64,000 nt of DNA, taken from positions 10,149,493-10,213,492 of the forward strand of contig NC_133287.1 in the NCBI RefSeq assembly GCF_005239225.2. The letters run 5' to 3'. Shown in pieces: positions 1 to 10,458 of this stretch (the stretch's first letter is position 1; every line of letters starts with the position of its first letter). The translations under genes and the position numbers were made by a program. This DNA is from Populus alba. Taxonomy: Eukaryota; Streptophyta; Magnoliopsida; Malpighiales; Salicaceae. The notes below the pieces were generated by a model. The model was not told where the DNA came from. It made no database searches and saw nothing but the letters and a program-made list of their open reading frames with translations.

Positions 1-881
1 GGTCCGGGCCCAACCCATTCATTTGGGCTAGGCTGGACCCAGTTAGGTCACTGGCCTAAGCCAGTGGCCCAGTTTGCCAAGCAACACGCGTGCGCTAATC
101 CACGTGTGTTGTCGTACTGTTAAAGTGAATTAAAATTCACTTAAACAGTGCAGTTTATTTTCAGCAGCTGTAGAATGAAGTGATGCAAGTGGTGATAGGG
201 AAGCTTACCTGGTCGATGAAGGCGATGAAGACGATGGTCCACGCTGGTTCTAGACTTTGCGTTCTCCTTTATTGGCGTTTCTTCCCTAGGTTTTCCTTCC
301 TTTTCTTATGGTTTTAGGTTTGAACCCCTCCGGTTTTGGAGGTGGAATGACGAAGATGATGATGTTTCTTCCTCTACTAGGTTAAACTTTGTTCGATATG
401 GTTTTTGTGGGATTTTCCAGTTTTATTCTTCCTGCTCTTCTGGTTTTCTTTTCCCAGGTTTCCACATTTTCCTCCTGGCTCCTCGTCACCCTTCTCTCTA
501 TTGGTTGTTTATTGCTAGCGCGGAGGAGGAAGCTACTTTAATGGTGGATGGCTGGTGAAGACTGCCACTGAAAAGAGTGTGGTTGGTCTTGCGATTGCAT
601 GCTCACGGTGCAGTGCAGAGAACGTCGCTCGCTGGAGGTGCAATCTACTGTTGTTCATGGCTGGTGTAAGATGAGTGGCTAATGCCTGAGAAGGTGTTGT
701 ACTGCTGCTGGAGCTGGAAGAGGCATGCGATGCTGTTTGCTGGATGTTGCTGGAGCTGGAGGAGACGCACCTTGCTGGTTGCTGATACATGCTCACAATG
801 CATGGAGGTGGATGAGATGAAGGATGATGGTTAAGGGGGAGAGTGAGAGCGGGGAGGATGAAAAGGGAAAAAGCCAAGGAG
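1..881 (-). mobile_element. Tat/Ogre-like gypsy LTR fragment, cut by the window edge
   Basis: Read on the minus strand, this stretch has the same order of parts as the solo LTR at 39788-42034. A purine-rich tract comes first, then a splice-donor-like CCAGGTAAGCTT (complement of 201-212), then a GC-rich block with GGGCCACTGG/CCAGTGACC words (complement of about 20-75), comparable with 41335-41400. No reliable protein is encoded; the open frames in the purine-rich part are low complexity. The copia element at 887-5966 sits immediately next to it, and its target duplication begins at 882, so the copia probably inserted into this LTR. The outer end lies beyond the window start. Family assignment is by resemblance only. 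Confidence 0.5.
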
Positions 882-886
882 GGGGA

Positions 887-1128
887 AGTTGAGAATAATT
901 GGGAGACTTAACCTAATGGTTAGCCAACCCTTTCTATATATGTGTAGGGCAATATACAATAGCAATGGTGGAGGTTACCACACAAGAGTATGTAGACAAT
1001 ATTTTCTATACAGTATTTCCTATATATGTGTAGGGCAATATACAATAGCAATGGTGGAGGTTACCACACAAGAGTATGTAGACAATATTTCCTATACAGT
1101 ATTTCCTATATAAGTACATTCTATAATA
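887..1128 (-). repeat. 3' LTR of the copia element, with internal 86-bp duplication
   Basis: This is 242 bp, against 160 bp in the other LTR. The excess is a tandem duplication with an 86-bp period: the block beginning TGTGTAGGGC at 941 recurs at 1027. Ignoring the extra copy and a 4-base TA indel, a hand alignment with the 5' LTR shows about 13 substitutions, all transitions. Confidence 0.88.
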
Positions 1129-1179
1129 TGCCCTCTCAAGCTGAGGGTGGAGAATGAAATGAAAAGCAGTAAAAGAAGA

Positions 1180-1935
1180 AGTAGGAAGTGGCTTAGTGAA
1201 GATATCAGCAAGTTGATCCTGAGAGGAAATAAAACAAATCTGAATTTCCTTCTTGGCAACTCTATCTTGGACAAAATGATAATCGACCTTAACATGTTTT
1301 GTGCGAGCATGAAAGATAGGATTCACAGATAAATAGGTGGCATCAAGATTGTCACACTAGATGATAGGAGTAGAAGCAGACGGAATCTGGAGATCTGTTA
1401 ATAAGTACTGAAGCCAGATAACCTTAGCAGTGCCATCAGCTAAGGCTTTGTACTCAGCTTTAGTAGAAGAGTGAGCAACAATGCATTGCTTACCGGATTT
1501 CCACGAAATCGGCGTCTAACCAAAAAACACAAGGTAACCACCCATAGATTTTCTATACTCAACACTGCCTGCCCAATCTGCATCTATAAAACCATGTAAG
1601 GTAAAAAAGGAACTGTGAGTAATATGCAAGCCATGAGATGTTATACCCCGAAGATAACGCGGGATGCGTTTCACGGCAGCCCAATGAGAATCTTTAGGAG
1701 CATGCATAAACTGACAGACTCTGTTAACAACAAAGCAAATATTTGGACGTGTAAAAATGAGATATTGAAGAGCACCCACAATTTGACGAAAGCGTATAGC
1801 ATCAGAAAATAATGGATCAGGCAGAATGGTAGCTTTGGATGTAGAGATAGGAGTATCAATAGGTTTGCAAGATAATATACCAGCCCGAGTGAGGATATCA
1901 AGTGTATATTTATGCTGGCGGAGCATAAGACCCAT
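1180..1935 (-). pseudogene. copia RNase H remnant
   Basis: The frame at 1516-1935 contains the RT-RNase H connection (YTLDILTRAGILSCKPIDTP, RFRQIVGALQYLIFTRPNI) and the RNase H start FIDADWAG. The C-terminal part, with [12 protein letters not shown] and [11 protein letters not shown], lies in another frame at 1006-1326. The copia-typical end ADIFTKPL confirms the orientation and is followed by the polypurine tract. Confidence 0.85.
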
Positions 1936-1939
1936 ACTA

Positions 1940-2783
1940 GTAGACTAAACCTCAATACCCAAAAAATAATAACAGAACCCAAGTTACAAAGCTTAAATTT
2001 TGAGCTCAGTAGCTGAATGAGGCGTTGAAGCAGAAGAGAGTTGCTACCCGTAAGAAGAATATCATCAACATAGACTAGAAGATAACAAATATCAGCACCA
2101 ACAGAGAAGATAAACAATGAGGTATCCACCTTAGATGCATAGAAACCAATAGATAACAGGAAATCATTCAAATGAGTGTACCAAGCCCGCAGAGCCTGTT
2201 TTAAACCATATAGAGATTTATGTAAGCAATACACATGAGGGGAGACCAGAATCAACAAAACCTAGAGGTTGCTTCATATAGACCTCGTCAAGAACACCGT
2301 TAAGGAAGGCATTATGGATATCAAGCTGATGAATTTTCCAACGACATTATGGATATCAAGATGATGAATTTTCCAACCACATGAAACGACAATGAAGAAG
2401 ACTAATTTGGCGGTCGCCTGTTTGATGACAGGACTAAAGGTTTCAGAGTAATCAATACCTTCTTACTAAGTGAAACCCATAGAAACCAGACATGCTTTAT
2501 ACCTCTCAATGCTACCATCAGATCTGCGTTTAATTATGTACACCCACTGACTACCAACAACATTCATGGAGGGGTGAAATAGTACTAAGGTCCAAGTTTT
2601 GTTTATGCGTAAGGCCTGAATTTCCTTATGTATAGCATTATGCCATGCCTCATATCTATTAACATCATTAAAAACAAGTGGCTCATGAGAGGGAGGAGAA
2701 ACTACCTGTTTGAAAAAGGCAACAGAGCTTGTGGTAGTGGCAGTGGACAGCGTTGTCTTTGGTTGTCTTGGATGAAGGACCAT
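1940..2783 (-). pseudogene. copia reverse transcriptase remnant
   Basis: The frame at 2466-2783 holds the N-terminal RT part (YEAWHNAIHKEIQALRINKTW and GSIERYKACLV). The frame ending upstream of 2258 holds LYGLKQALRAWY and the catalytic YVDDILLTGSN. They are separated by a stop and by a 35-bp tandem duplication (attatggatatcaag at 2311 and 2346). A further frameshift follows the YVDD box near 1990. RT copies element RNA into DNA; this copy is interrupted. Confidence 0.85.
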
Positions 2784-3106
2784 GAGATGTTGACGAGCTG
2801 CTGGACATGGAGAAGTGTGACTTGTAACTAGAAGGTGCTGAAAAGGATATGAAGAGAGGTCTACACAAAGTTGCAGACCAGCTGGAGAAGCAATGGATGG
2901 ACTTGTCAGTATTGCAGAAGATGGGGAGGCTGCGGTAGAGTTGGGTTGTTTTGCAGTAGAACCTAGCTGCTCTACTGTAGCAGACCGGAGAACATATGAA
3001 TCTAATGATGGAGAACATGTTCCTGCACAATAATCATTGCAAAGACAAGCATATGGTGATAGTATGGCAGTGTGGGGTGGGGATGAAGGGGTGGCAGAAG
3101 CTATGG

Positions 3107-4004
3107 TTAAAGGGATGGTTTGGTGGGGTGTGGCAAAGGGCAGACTTGGATTATTTGGAGGAGTAGTTTAGGGAGTAGTAGGCAAAAACATGGAGGAGGG
3201 TTCAAGGATGGAAGATAGGTAGGTGGTGTGGGAGGTACCGATGAGGATGTTACCTGTTCAGACTTCTCAAAAGGAAAGACAATTTCATGAAAACGAATAT
3301 GACGATAGACATAAATACGATAAGATTCTAAATCAAGACAACGATAACCAAGATGGGATGAGCTATAGCCTAAAAACACATAAGGAGAAGACCGGAAATC
3401 TAATTTATGAGTATGATATGGACCGAAAAAGAGAAAACAAAGACACCCAAAAGTCACGTAGGAAGTTATAATCAGGAGTGCGACGAAACAGACAGTCAAA
3501 CGGAGATTTATTTTGGAAACAAGAGTAGGCATGCGATTAATAAGGTATACCGATGATTCAAAAGCATAGTTCAAAATCACAATGGTGCACTACACTAGCC
3601 TAAAAGGGTAAGGCTAGTTTCAATAATATGTCGATGACGACATTCAATAGTGCCATTTTGTTCATGAGTATGAAGACAAATTAACCGATGATGCATACCA
3701 ATGGGCTGAAAAAAAATTTATTTAATTTACGATATTCACTGCCCTAATCAGTTTGAACAAATTTAATTTTAAGTGAAAACTGACGCTCAATACATGTTTG
3801 AAAACGTTGAAAAGTGGAAAAGAAATTAGATTTCACAACAAGCGAATAATAACATAAATTTTTTGTATGCGCATTGATAAAAATAAAAAAATAGCGGAAG
3901 CCATTAGAAGAAAACATAAGGGTAGAACCGCAAACATCACAAAAAATTAAGTCAAGTGGGGTAGAAGTTTTGTGACCCGTAAGTCGTAATGACAAACGAT
4001 ACAA
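3107..4004 (-). pseudogene. copia integrase remnant
   Basis: The frame at 3744-4004 has the start of the integrase core, with PLDLIFCDVCG, the FRYFFIFIN segment and a terminal KIKFVQTD, matching the copia pattern around the first two catalytic aspartates. The frame at 3107-3580 carries the later part (YLINRMPT, then KLDFRSSPYVFLGYSSSHLGYRCLD), which is the conserved C-terminal integrase region. The two pieces are out of register and the stretch between contains stops. Confidence 0.75.
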
Positions 4005-4083
4005 CTTTCCTAAAGGACAGGCTTGACACTAAGTAAGAGAATGTCTAAAAGTATATACGATTTTATTGCCAGAAACTAAAAAA

Positions 4084-4540
4084 TTGAAAATGCGAGGGGT
4101 TGGATGACCTAAACAACGATGCCGCAGGTCAGCAGTCGCGGAGATGCGAGACCAAAATGCTCGAGGAACTGGCGTGGCAGAAGACTCGGAGAGGACATAA
4201 AGTCCATCATGACTCTAACCAGAAAGGAGAACTTTCTTGGTGACGAGATCCTTCACATAAAACATAGAAGCATGAAATTCAAAATAAACATGATTATCAC
4301 AACAGAATTTTTGAACAAATAACAACGGTTTAGTAATGTGAGGCACATGGAGAATATTAGATAATGTAAACATGCATTTTGGGGAATGTAATTTAGTATG
4401 TCCAATATGGGATATGTCGAGGCCCTTACTGTCACCAACATGTAAATAATCATTACCAAGATAGGGTGCAGAATTGGTCAGAGTTCCAAGATCAGGTGTG
4501 ACATGTTGATTTACGCCGGTGTTGGGGAACCAAGTCGTAG
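4084..4540 (-). pseudogene. copia protease and pre-integrase remnant
   Basis: The reverse-strand translation shows WFPNTGVNQHVTPDL where copia proteases have W(Y/F)PDSGA(T/S)HH(V/I)T. The catalytic aspartate thus appears as asparagine. Downstream is HRCLGHPTPRI, the pre-integrase histidine motif. An in-frame stop lies between them. The protease would process the Gag-Pol precursor; this copy is dead both by the active-site change and by the stop. Confidence 0.6.
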
Positions 4541-4835
4541 CAAAAATATTCCCAACAGCAAGATGAGTAGAGGGCTGTTGAGTGTTGCTACGAAACTGAG
4601 AATAATAGGGAGTTGTGTGCCCAAAACTAGAGCATAATTGGTAGCGTACATGCTACTATCCAGATCACTGCCTAGCCCTGAAGTTGTGCCTGGTCTGCTG
4701 CCAGTGGTTTGGCTGCCAATCTACAGCAAATTGGGCCCTGTTCTGAGGAGTGGAACGATTGCTGTGGGGATGCCAATTACCTCTAAAGTGACCCTTGTTG
4801 CGGCTGAAGTTGGGGTTGTGATGAGACATAGCATG

Positions 4836-5758
4836 TTATGTAGAAAACTGTGATGTTAGCAACAGAGGTGGCTGCTGCAGCATAGAAGAAGAAGACAACA
4901 GAGAGGGAGTGGCAGCCATGGAATGGAAAGAGTTCTTATGCAGAAATTCATGGGTAAGAAGGTAGCTGTTAAGATCAACATAGGATAGCGGTTCTGCCTT
5001 GGTTATGAGACTCGTTACCAAGTCTTTGAACTTGCCACGAAACACAAAGATTGAAATCTTCAAGAGACATGGGACGACCAGCAGCAACCAATTCGTCAAA
5101 TAACAATTTGGCTTGCTGTATGTATAGACTAACCGATGAGTCACCTTGTCGAAGGTCTTGAAAGGAGCCATGGAGTTGCATGATGTGAGAATTAGACAGA
5201 AAGGCAAGCGCTTTCTCAAGAGTGTGTCAAACACAATGCAAGGTAGAACAATCAATCTACCACGAGATGCAACACATCCATGGAGATATAGGAGAGAAAA
5301 GCACTTAAAATAAGTTGATCTTGTTGCTTCCAACAAAGAAAAGAAGGGTTGATGTTAGAGGAAAAACCAATAGAGCTATCAAAAATATGAGATGGAGGAC
5401 ACGACACTGAGCCGTCAACGAAGTGAAAAACACCTTGACCAAGGAGATATGGCTTCATCTGCATTCTCCAATAGAGATAATTTGTGTTCGTAAGTTTTAG
5501 CGAAACAATTTGGTGATTGTTCGCTAAAGGAACAATAGTTGTAGTGTGGGTTCCCATGAGAGGTAAAGGAACGGCAAGGACTTGGGAGGAAGAATCAGAG
5601 ACAAGCTCTACAAGTGGAGGTTGCGGTGGGGGAGAAAAGGCACCAGCTGCAGCAGCTTGGGCATGGCTGGCCGGCTGTGTGCACCACCGGTGGAGAGGGA
5701 GAAGTCGGCGGCAATAGTAGAATCCATGTAGAGAAAGTAAAGAGAGGGCCGACTGCAA
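4836..5758 (-). pseudogene. copia gag remnant
   Basis: The minus-strand frame ending near 5252 contains the typical plant copia gag stretch NYLYWRMQMKPYLLGQG, followed by a tryptophan/isoleucine-rich UBN2-like region. The gag continues in other frames: a piece at 4975-5181 with LRQGDSSVSLYIQQAKLLFD and the following part in the frame of 4836-5336. At least two frame changes are therefore needed, near 5250-5330 and near 5040. I see no intact CCHC zinc knuckle in the expected position. The product would form the retrotransposon particle. As it stands it is non-functional. Confidence 0.75.
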
Positions 5759-5794
5759 AGAGAGGAAGGGATAAAAGAGTTCTAACTGCAGAAG

Positions 5795-5806
5795 GCTTTG
5801 ATACCA
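5795..5806 (-). other. Primer binding site of the copia element
   Basis: The complement reads TGGTATCAAAGC. Plant copia elements usually carry TGGTATCAGAGC, complementary to the initiator tRNA-Met. It lies directly against the 5' LTR. Confidence 0.85.
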
Positions 5807-5966
5807 AGTCGAGAATAATTAGAAGGCTTAACCTAATGGTTAGCTAACCCTTTCTATATATATATGTATAAGGCAATATACAATAGCAATGGTGGAGATT
5901 ACCACACAAGAGTATGTAGACAATATTTTCTATATAGTATTTTCTATATAAGTATATTTTATAATA
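5807..5966 (-). repeat. 5' LTR of the copia element
   Basis: This 160-bp LTR is homologous to 887-1128. Its inner end touches the primer binding site and its outer end touches the GGGGA target repeat. At 11 of about 13 differing sites it carries A or T where the other LTR has G or C, as expected from decay of methylated cytosines. Confidence 0.9.
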
Positions 5967-5971
5967 GGGGA

Positions 5972-7640
5972 AGGTATGGCTGGTTTGAGACAAGGGAAGA
6001 TAGTTTAATTTGAATATAGTTTAATTTGGTTTCTTGTATGCTAACCTTGAATAGCGAATAAATCATCTCAGATATTAGTAAGGTAGACAAGTTAACGATG
6101 TGAATGAATTTTTTTTGGTTTTCTCTAATATTTCATAATCACATTACGTTGACTTTCAATATCAAGATTGCAAGATTTGTGTCGATGTGATGGATACAAT
6201 TAAATAATTATTAGACCAGATCGAGTATTTAATTGTTAAAATAATATTATATGGTAATACTAAAATATAAAAAAATATATATGTTCATACTTATAGAAAT
6301 CAGGTGAATAAAGAAACCTTACACTCTTCATTATATTTATCCAAAGAATCTATTTATGAATATTTACTAGTATTTGATAAACCTGTTGATCAGTCTAATA
6401 GGTCAATTCTTAAATTTATTAATTGACCTGCAACTTTATATAAAAAATAAATTTAAAATTAAAATAAATAAGAGTTTATTTTAAGTATGATTTGATCTAC
6501 TTTATAAATTAATTAATAATTTAATTAACCTGGTTAAAATTTAATTTGACTTATATTTTTTAAAACATCATTTAAAATTTTTATTTTTTTTCAAAAAAAA
6601 TATAAAAATGTCGTTAATATAAATTAATTTTGATCAATCCAATCAATAACTGAGATCTTGTAATAGATCATGTATTTATAATGTTAGGTTTAATATTTTT
6701 TTGATATTTACTATTTATAATGATGTCCAATATAACCTACTATCATTATTTCACATATAAACAAAATTAAAATAAATATTTATTTATGTAACAAAACACT
6801 TATAACCATCAATAACAAAAAATATTAATTTATTCAGACACATCTACAAATTTATATTTGTACTATACTTTGTATAATAAAAACTTACGGGGCAACGAAA
6901 TCCTTCACTAGTTATATAGAAAATGAAGCAGGTGGTTTTTTCTTTTTTGCATTTCTTCTTCTTTTATTTTTATTTTTCTTTTTGTTATTTTTTTACTTGA
7001 TTTTAAATTTAACAAGTTAATTTTTCTTTTTTTTTTGCATCACTGGATTGTAAATTTAAAAAGTTAATTCGTGAAGACCAAATCGATTAAATATATTGTT
7101 GTCTTAATATAAATAAACCAAAATAATTTTTTTTTTTAAATCAAATCATGTTTTTAACTGATAATTTGGGTTGTTTTTGAACCCCAAGTAGACTCGGTTT
7201 TATAAGATAACTCTTATATAATTTAATTTAATTAAATTTAATAATAATATTAAAATAGTTTCATTGTAGTGCAACCGTATAGACTAATTTGCCCTTACTC
7301 CATTGATAAAAACAAATTACTACATTATTGTCTCTTGCAAAAACTCCACAGCTCCATCAAAATACAAGGATTTCATCCCTTCAAATAATATTTGTTCACG
7401 TTTGTTCGATAATGTGATTGGAAGTGTTTTTTTTGGGGAATAAATTGAGAATAGTTAGGAGACTAAGTTGAAGTCAGTGCAATATTTAGCTTCAAGGTAC
7501 ATAAATTTTATTCACAATATTAACAGGATTCAATCTATAAAGAACCCGAACCTGTTGTTCCACTATAGAAGCGGTCAACACTTAGCACACAAAAAAATCT
7601 AATGCCCTGGTCCAAGGGCCCCAAAATCTCAAACCTCCAT
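5972..7640. other. AT-rich intergenic DNA, no gene seen
   Basis: The stretch is low-complexity, AT-rich sequence with poly-T runs (for example 6940-7040). I see no plausible exon chain, RNA gene or structured repeat here. Its last few hundred bases lead into the KIN-type promoter. Confidence 0.6.
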
Positions 7641-7650
7641 AACAGCTTGA

Positions 7651-7743
7651 CACGTGTTAGTCTAACTGATTTACACATTTCAGCCAGCACTCCACGTAGC
7701 ATTTTACGTGTCAAGCATTGGCCTGGTTTTAATCACTATAAAT
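7651..7743 (+). promoter_or_regulatory. ABRE/G-box cluster and TATA box of the KIN-type gene
   Basis: Three ACGT-core elements occur within 62 bp: a perfect G-box CACGTG at 7651-7656, CACGTA at 7693-7698 and ACGTGTC at 7706-7712. TATAAAT follows at 7737-7743, about 120 bases before the start codon. This arrangement is typical of abscisic-acid and drought responsive promoters, so induction by ABA, cold or dehydration is the natural inference. Confidence 0.7.
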
Positions 7744-7861
7744 TAAGGCAACCATGGCTGATGTCTATTACCAAAAGTCGTGTGTTTTCAATCTTTCCAA
7801 GTGTTTTTGCTTTCAATTCATTTGTGTTCTCTCAATCTTTCAAAGAAATCAATAACAAAAA

Positions 7862-8369
7862 ATGGCTGACAACACCCAGAAGATGAGCTACCAAGCTGGT
7901 GAGACCAAAGGCCAAGCTCAGGTTAGCTTATGAATTTCTTTCTCTATTTTACTTTTGTTTTTATATATAAATTAATGTATAATGCTCTATAACATATCGA
8001 TTTTGTTTGTTTCAGGAGAAGGCCAGCAACTTGATGGACGGAGCTGGCAAAGCTGCTCAATCTGCAAAGGAATCAGCGCAAGAGGTTCACATATTATTTT
8101 TGTTCAATCTCATTTTCTATATTTTCTTAGAAAATTCATTCTCACCACAATGGCACAATGGATTGTGCATCAGATTTAAGAATGACAATAAACCAAATGA
8201 GGAACACTCATGAATAAAATTAGTTGCATATTTTGGCACAGATATTCTTAGCGAGTTGAGTTTGCAGTAGTGTGATAGTTCCTTCTTCGTGTAGGCTGGT
8301 CAGCAGGTGAGGGCTAAGACACAGGAAGCTGTTGAAGGAGTAAAGAATGCAACTGGCATGAACAAGTGA
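7862..8369 (+). CDS. KIN2: KIN/COR6.6-type stress-induced small hydrophilic protein (3 exons)
   Basis: Exons are 7862-7921, 8016-8084 and 8295-8369, joined by GT-AG introns in phase 0, giving 67 residues. The product starts MADNTQKMSYQAGETKGQAQ and continues with Ala/Lys/Gln/Glu-rich repeats of LEA type (EKASNLMDGAGKAAQSAKES, then KTQEAVEGVKNATG). Length, composition and the three-exon layout match Arabidopsis KIN1/KIN2 (66 residues). The family is induced by cold, drought and ABA and is thought to protect membranes or proteins; the biochemical role is not settled. There is no signal peptide or membrane segment, so a cytosolic location is likely. The upstream ABRE cluster agrees with stress induction. 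The one-to-one relation to KIN1 or KIN2 cannot be decided from sequence alone. Confidence 0.9.
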
Positions 8370-9480
8370 AGCTGGATCGATGGAGTCCAATGATCGTCTG
8401 CTGCATCAAATTTAGAAATTAAATGCAATTTTCATCTATTCAGCACCTTTTTTTTTTTTTTTTTTTTTCCTGTCTTTGCTTTTGTATAAAGAAGAGAGCT
8501 CTCTGATCTGCAGTTCTCTCGTAAGTTTGTAGGCGCGAACATGCATGTTTTGCCCTTAACTGGAAAAATTTTACTTTCAGTCCAGTACATGTTCAAATTT
8601 TTCCAGCTTAGTGCTTCATCAATTGGCCCTATATGTGTCCAAATGGCCTAAAATGCCAATTCCCTTCTTAAATCTATTTGATTACAACAAATATTATGCC
8701 TTCTCAAATCATTCATATCTCCATCTTATCATTAACAAAAAAAATAAAATCTTATATAATATCATCTATGTTTTTAATAATTTTTTCATTGATATATATT
8801 ACCAATAAATATAATATATTACCAATAAAATATTATTTTTAATTTTATCGATGGGTTAACATTAATAATAACATTTATATTAATTATTTTTTAACTTTTT
8901 AGAACATACTAATAATCTAATTATATCGGTAACCTCATCATTAATTAGTGATAGTTTTAGTAATTCTTTTCTATTCTTTAAAATATACTAACGAGGTTGT
9001 GCCATTGGTAACCCATCAATAATATTTATAAAAAAAAAAATATTGAACAAGTAATATATATATATAAAGATGACAGTCCGTTGGTTGAAAACAGCTCTTG
9101 TAGCTCACCATAAAGTCTATCATCTAGTTCCATTTCAAGGAAGCTTATGATTATGAGTGATCATGTTAATTTTTTTTATATCATTTTCACATGGCTATTT
9201 AACTCTGTACATTTCCCTATACATCAACAAAGCTCAGGGTAGGGAACAAAACGTTCTTCTATACAATAAAAATCCTTTATCAATCATTTTATTTATTTTA
9301 TATTTAAAATATTGAGGTTTAGTTATAAACTTTAATACTCAAGAATGTAAAATTATACAATAAAATATGCTTTTATATATTAAAAATAAATAAATATGAT
9401 GCTAAAATTTAGATTTATAGCGGTTAGAATTTAACCTAGTATGGTAAAAACTTTCTCACGTAAGAAGATTACCTTATACC
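8370..9480. other. 3' flank of the KIN-type gene and AT-rich spacer
   Basis: Contains a poly-T run at about 8449-8468 in the presumed 3' UTR and then AT-rich sequence. Around 8847-9034 an inverted pair (GATGGGTTAA and its complement within AACCCATCAATAA) resembles the subterminal words of the CACTA-like elements at 20913 and 54812. It may be a small decayed relative. No coding region is recognised. Confidence 0.4.
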
Positions 9481-9782
9481 TTAGAAAAATACCAGCAAAT
9501 ATAAACTTGATCTAAAAAAACAATCAAATAACAATACAACTTGCCTCAGGTTAGATGCACTAAAGGTGATGTGTCTTTCTCTTGCACAACCAATTCTTTA
9601 CCAAGACTCTTGCAAACTATAAATTTCTTAGTAACTATAATATTAGATGGCGACTATTGAAATTCATAATCATAACTTTATGATTACATAAAATCTTATC
9701 CCATCCTAACACCATTGCAAGAGGTGAAATGACGCCACTAGACGTTGCCCCGCAACATGATGATGACTTCATTGGGGAACAC
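9480..9782 (+). mobile_element. End of a Tat-like gypsy 5' LTR with primer-site-like sequence
   Basis: The run at about 9540-9655 parallels 41830-41955 of the solo LTR: TGCCT..G, GGTGATG, a pyrimidine-rich stretch, ACCAATTC/ACCAATCC, then CTATAATATTAGATGGCGACT against CCATAATACTAGGTGGCGACT. The LTR probably ends with CGCAACA at 9757, equivalent to GTGCGACA at the end of the solo LTR. It is followed by a decayed primer-site-like GACTTCATTGGGGAA. The upstream LTR part is too diverged to delimit. Confidence 0.55.
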
Positions 9783-10458
9783 TTTGTCTAGTTGAACTAA
9801 GTTTTTCTTGTTTGATTATTTTTCTATTTGTTTTGGTTTGTTTAATTTTAGCTCATATTTTTACTGTTTTAGCATGCATTTTTACTTTTTGTTCATGCAT
9901 AGGTACATTGGGTATGTATTAATGCCTTCATACATTTTAATTATTCTGAATAAATCTATTTTTAGGTTAGGTGGGGAGTGGCGGTCTACCTCATGACTTT
10001 CAGTCGGGGTTCATATTCATAAAACATCCAACTATAAGCTGAGTGTTTACTCGATAATGGCGATCACACTGTGCCCCAACCATTCCTTATAAACCCCTAT
10101 ACTGTATTCACGAAAGGTAGTCACTAGGAGCTCATAAACGCTTTTAAGACCAAGTAATGAGCCTACCATTTATGTAATGGCTTAAAACTCGCCTTTAGGG
10201 TGAAAACTCCCTAATAATTCATTTTTGCATTAAGAGAGACCTTATCAATAATTTTAAACTCTATAGGTTTTTCTGAGTTAAAACCATGGCTTTTCTAAAA
10301 AAAGTCTAAGATGATCAAACTATGGGTGTTTACCATCCATACATGATGTGAATCCATATGCATACATCCATTTATTGTAAATAACATACATGCACCAAGT
10401 TAAAATATAGGTCTTCAAAAAAACTCCAATTCACAAAGTCTATAACATCCGATTTTGA
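9783..10458 (+). other. Untranslated leader of the Tat-like gypsy fragment
   Basis: Non-coding sequence between the primer-site region and the gag remnant. It holds a T-rich tract ending in AG (about 9805-9901) that could act as a splice acceptor. No RNA gene is recognised. Confidence 0.4.

Larger units (their letters stand above)
887..5966 (-). mobile_element. Ty1/copia LTR retrotransposon, complete but mutated
   Basis: The element is 5,080 bp on the minus strand, with LTRs at 887-1128 and 5807-5966. Flanking 5-bp direct repeats GGGGA lie at 882-886 and 5967-5971. Read in element orientation, the LTRs start TA and end CT, a non-canonical TA..CT type rather than TG..CA. The primer binding site TGGTATCAAAGC (complement of 5795-5806) abuts the 5' LTR and matches the initiator-tRNA-Met type with one change. 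A polypurine tract (complement of 1129-1140) precedes the 3' LTR. Protein remnants run gag, protease, integrase, reverse transcriptase, RNase H, which is the copia order. Frameshifts and stops interrupt every domain, so it cannot be autonomous now. Borders are well supported by LTR, PBS, PPT and target duplication together. Confidence 0.92.

Noticed and set aside
533..877. 114-codon minus-strand open frame
   Set aside because: Low-complexity Ser/Pro/His-rich translation of a biased LTR leader; no domain, and the same bias occurs in the related LTRs.
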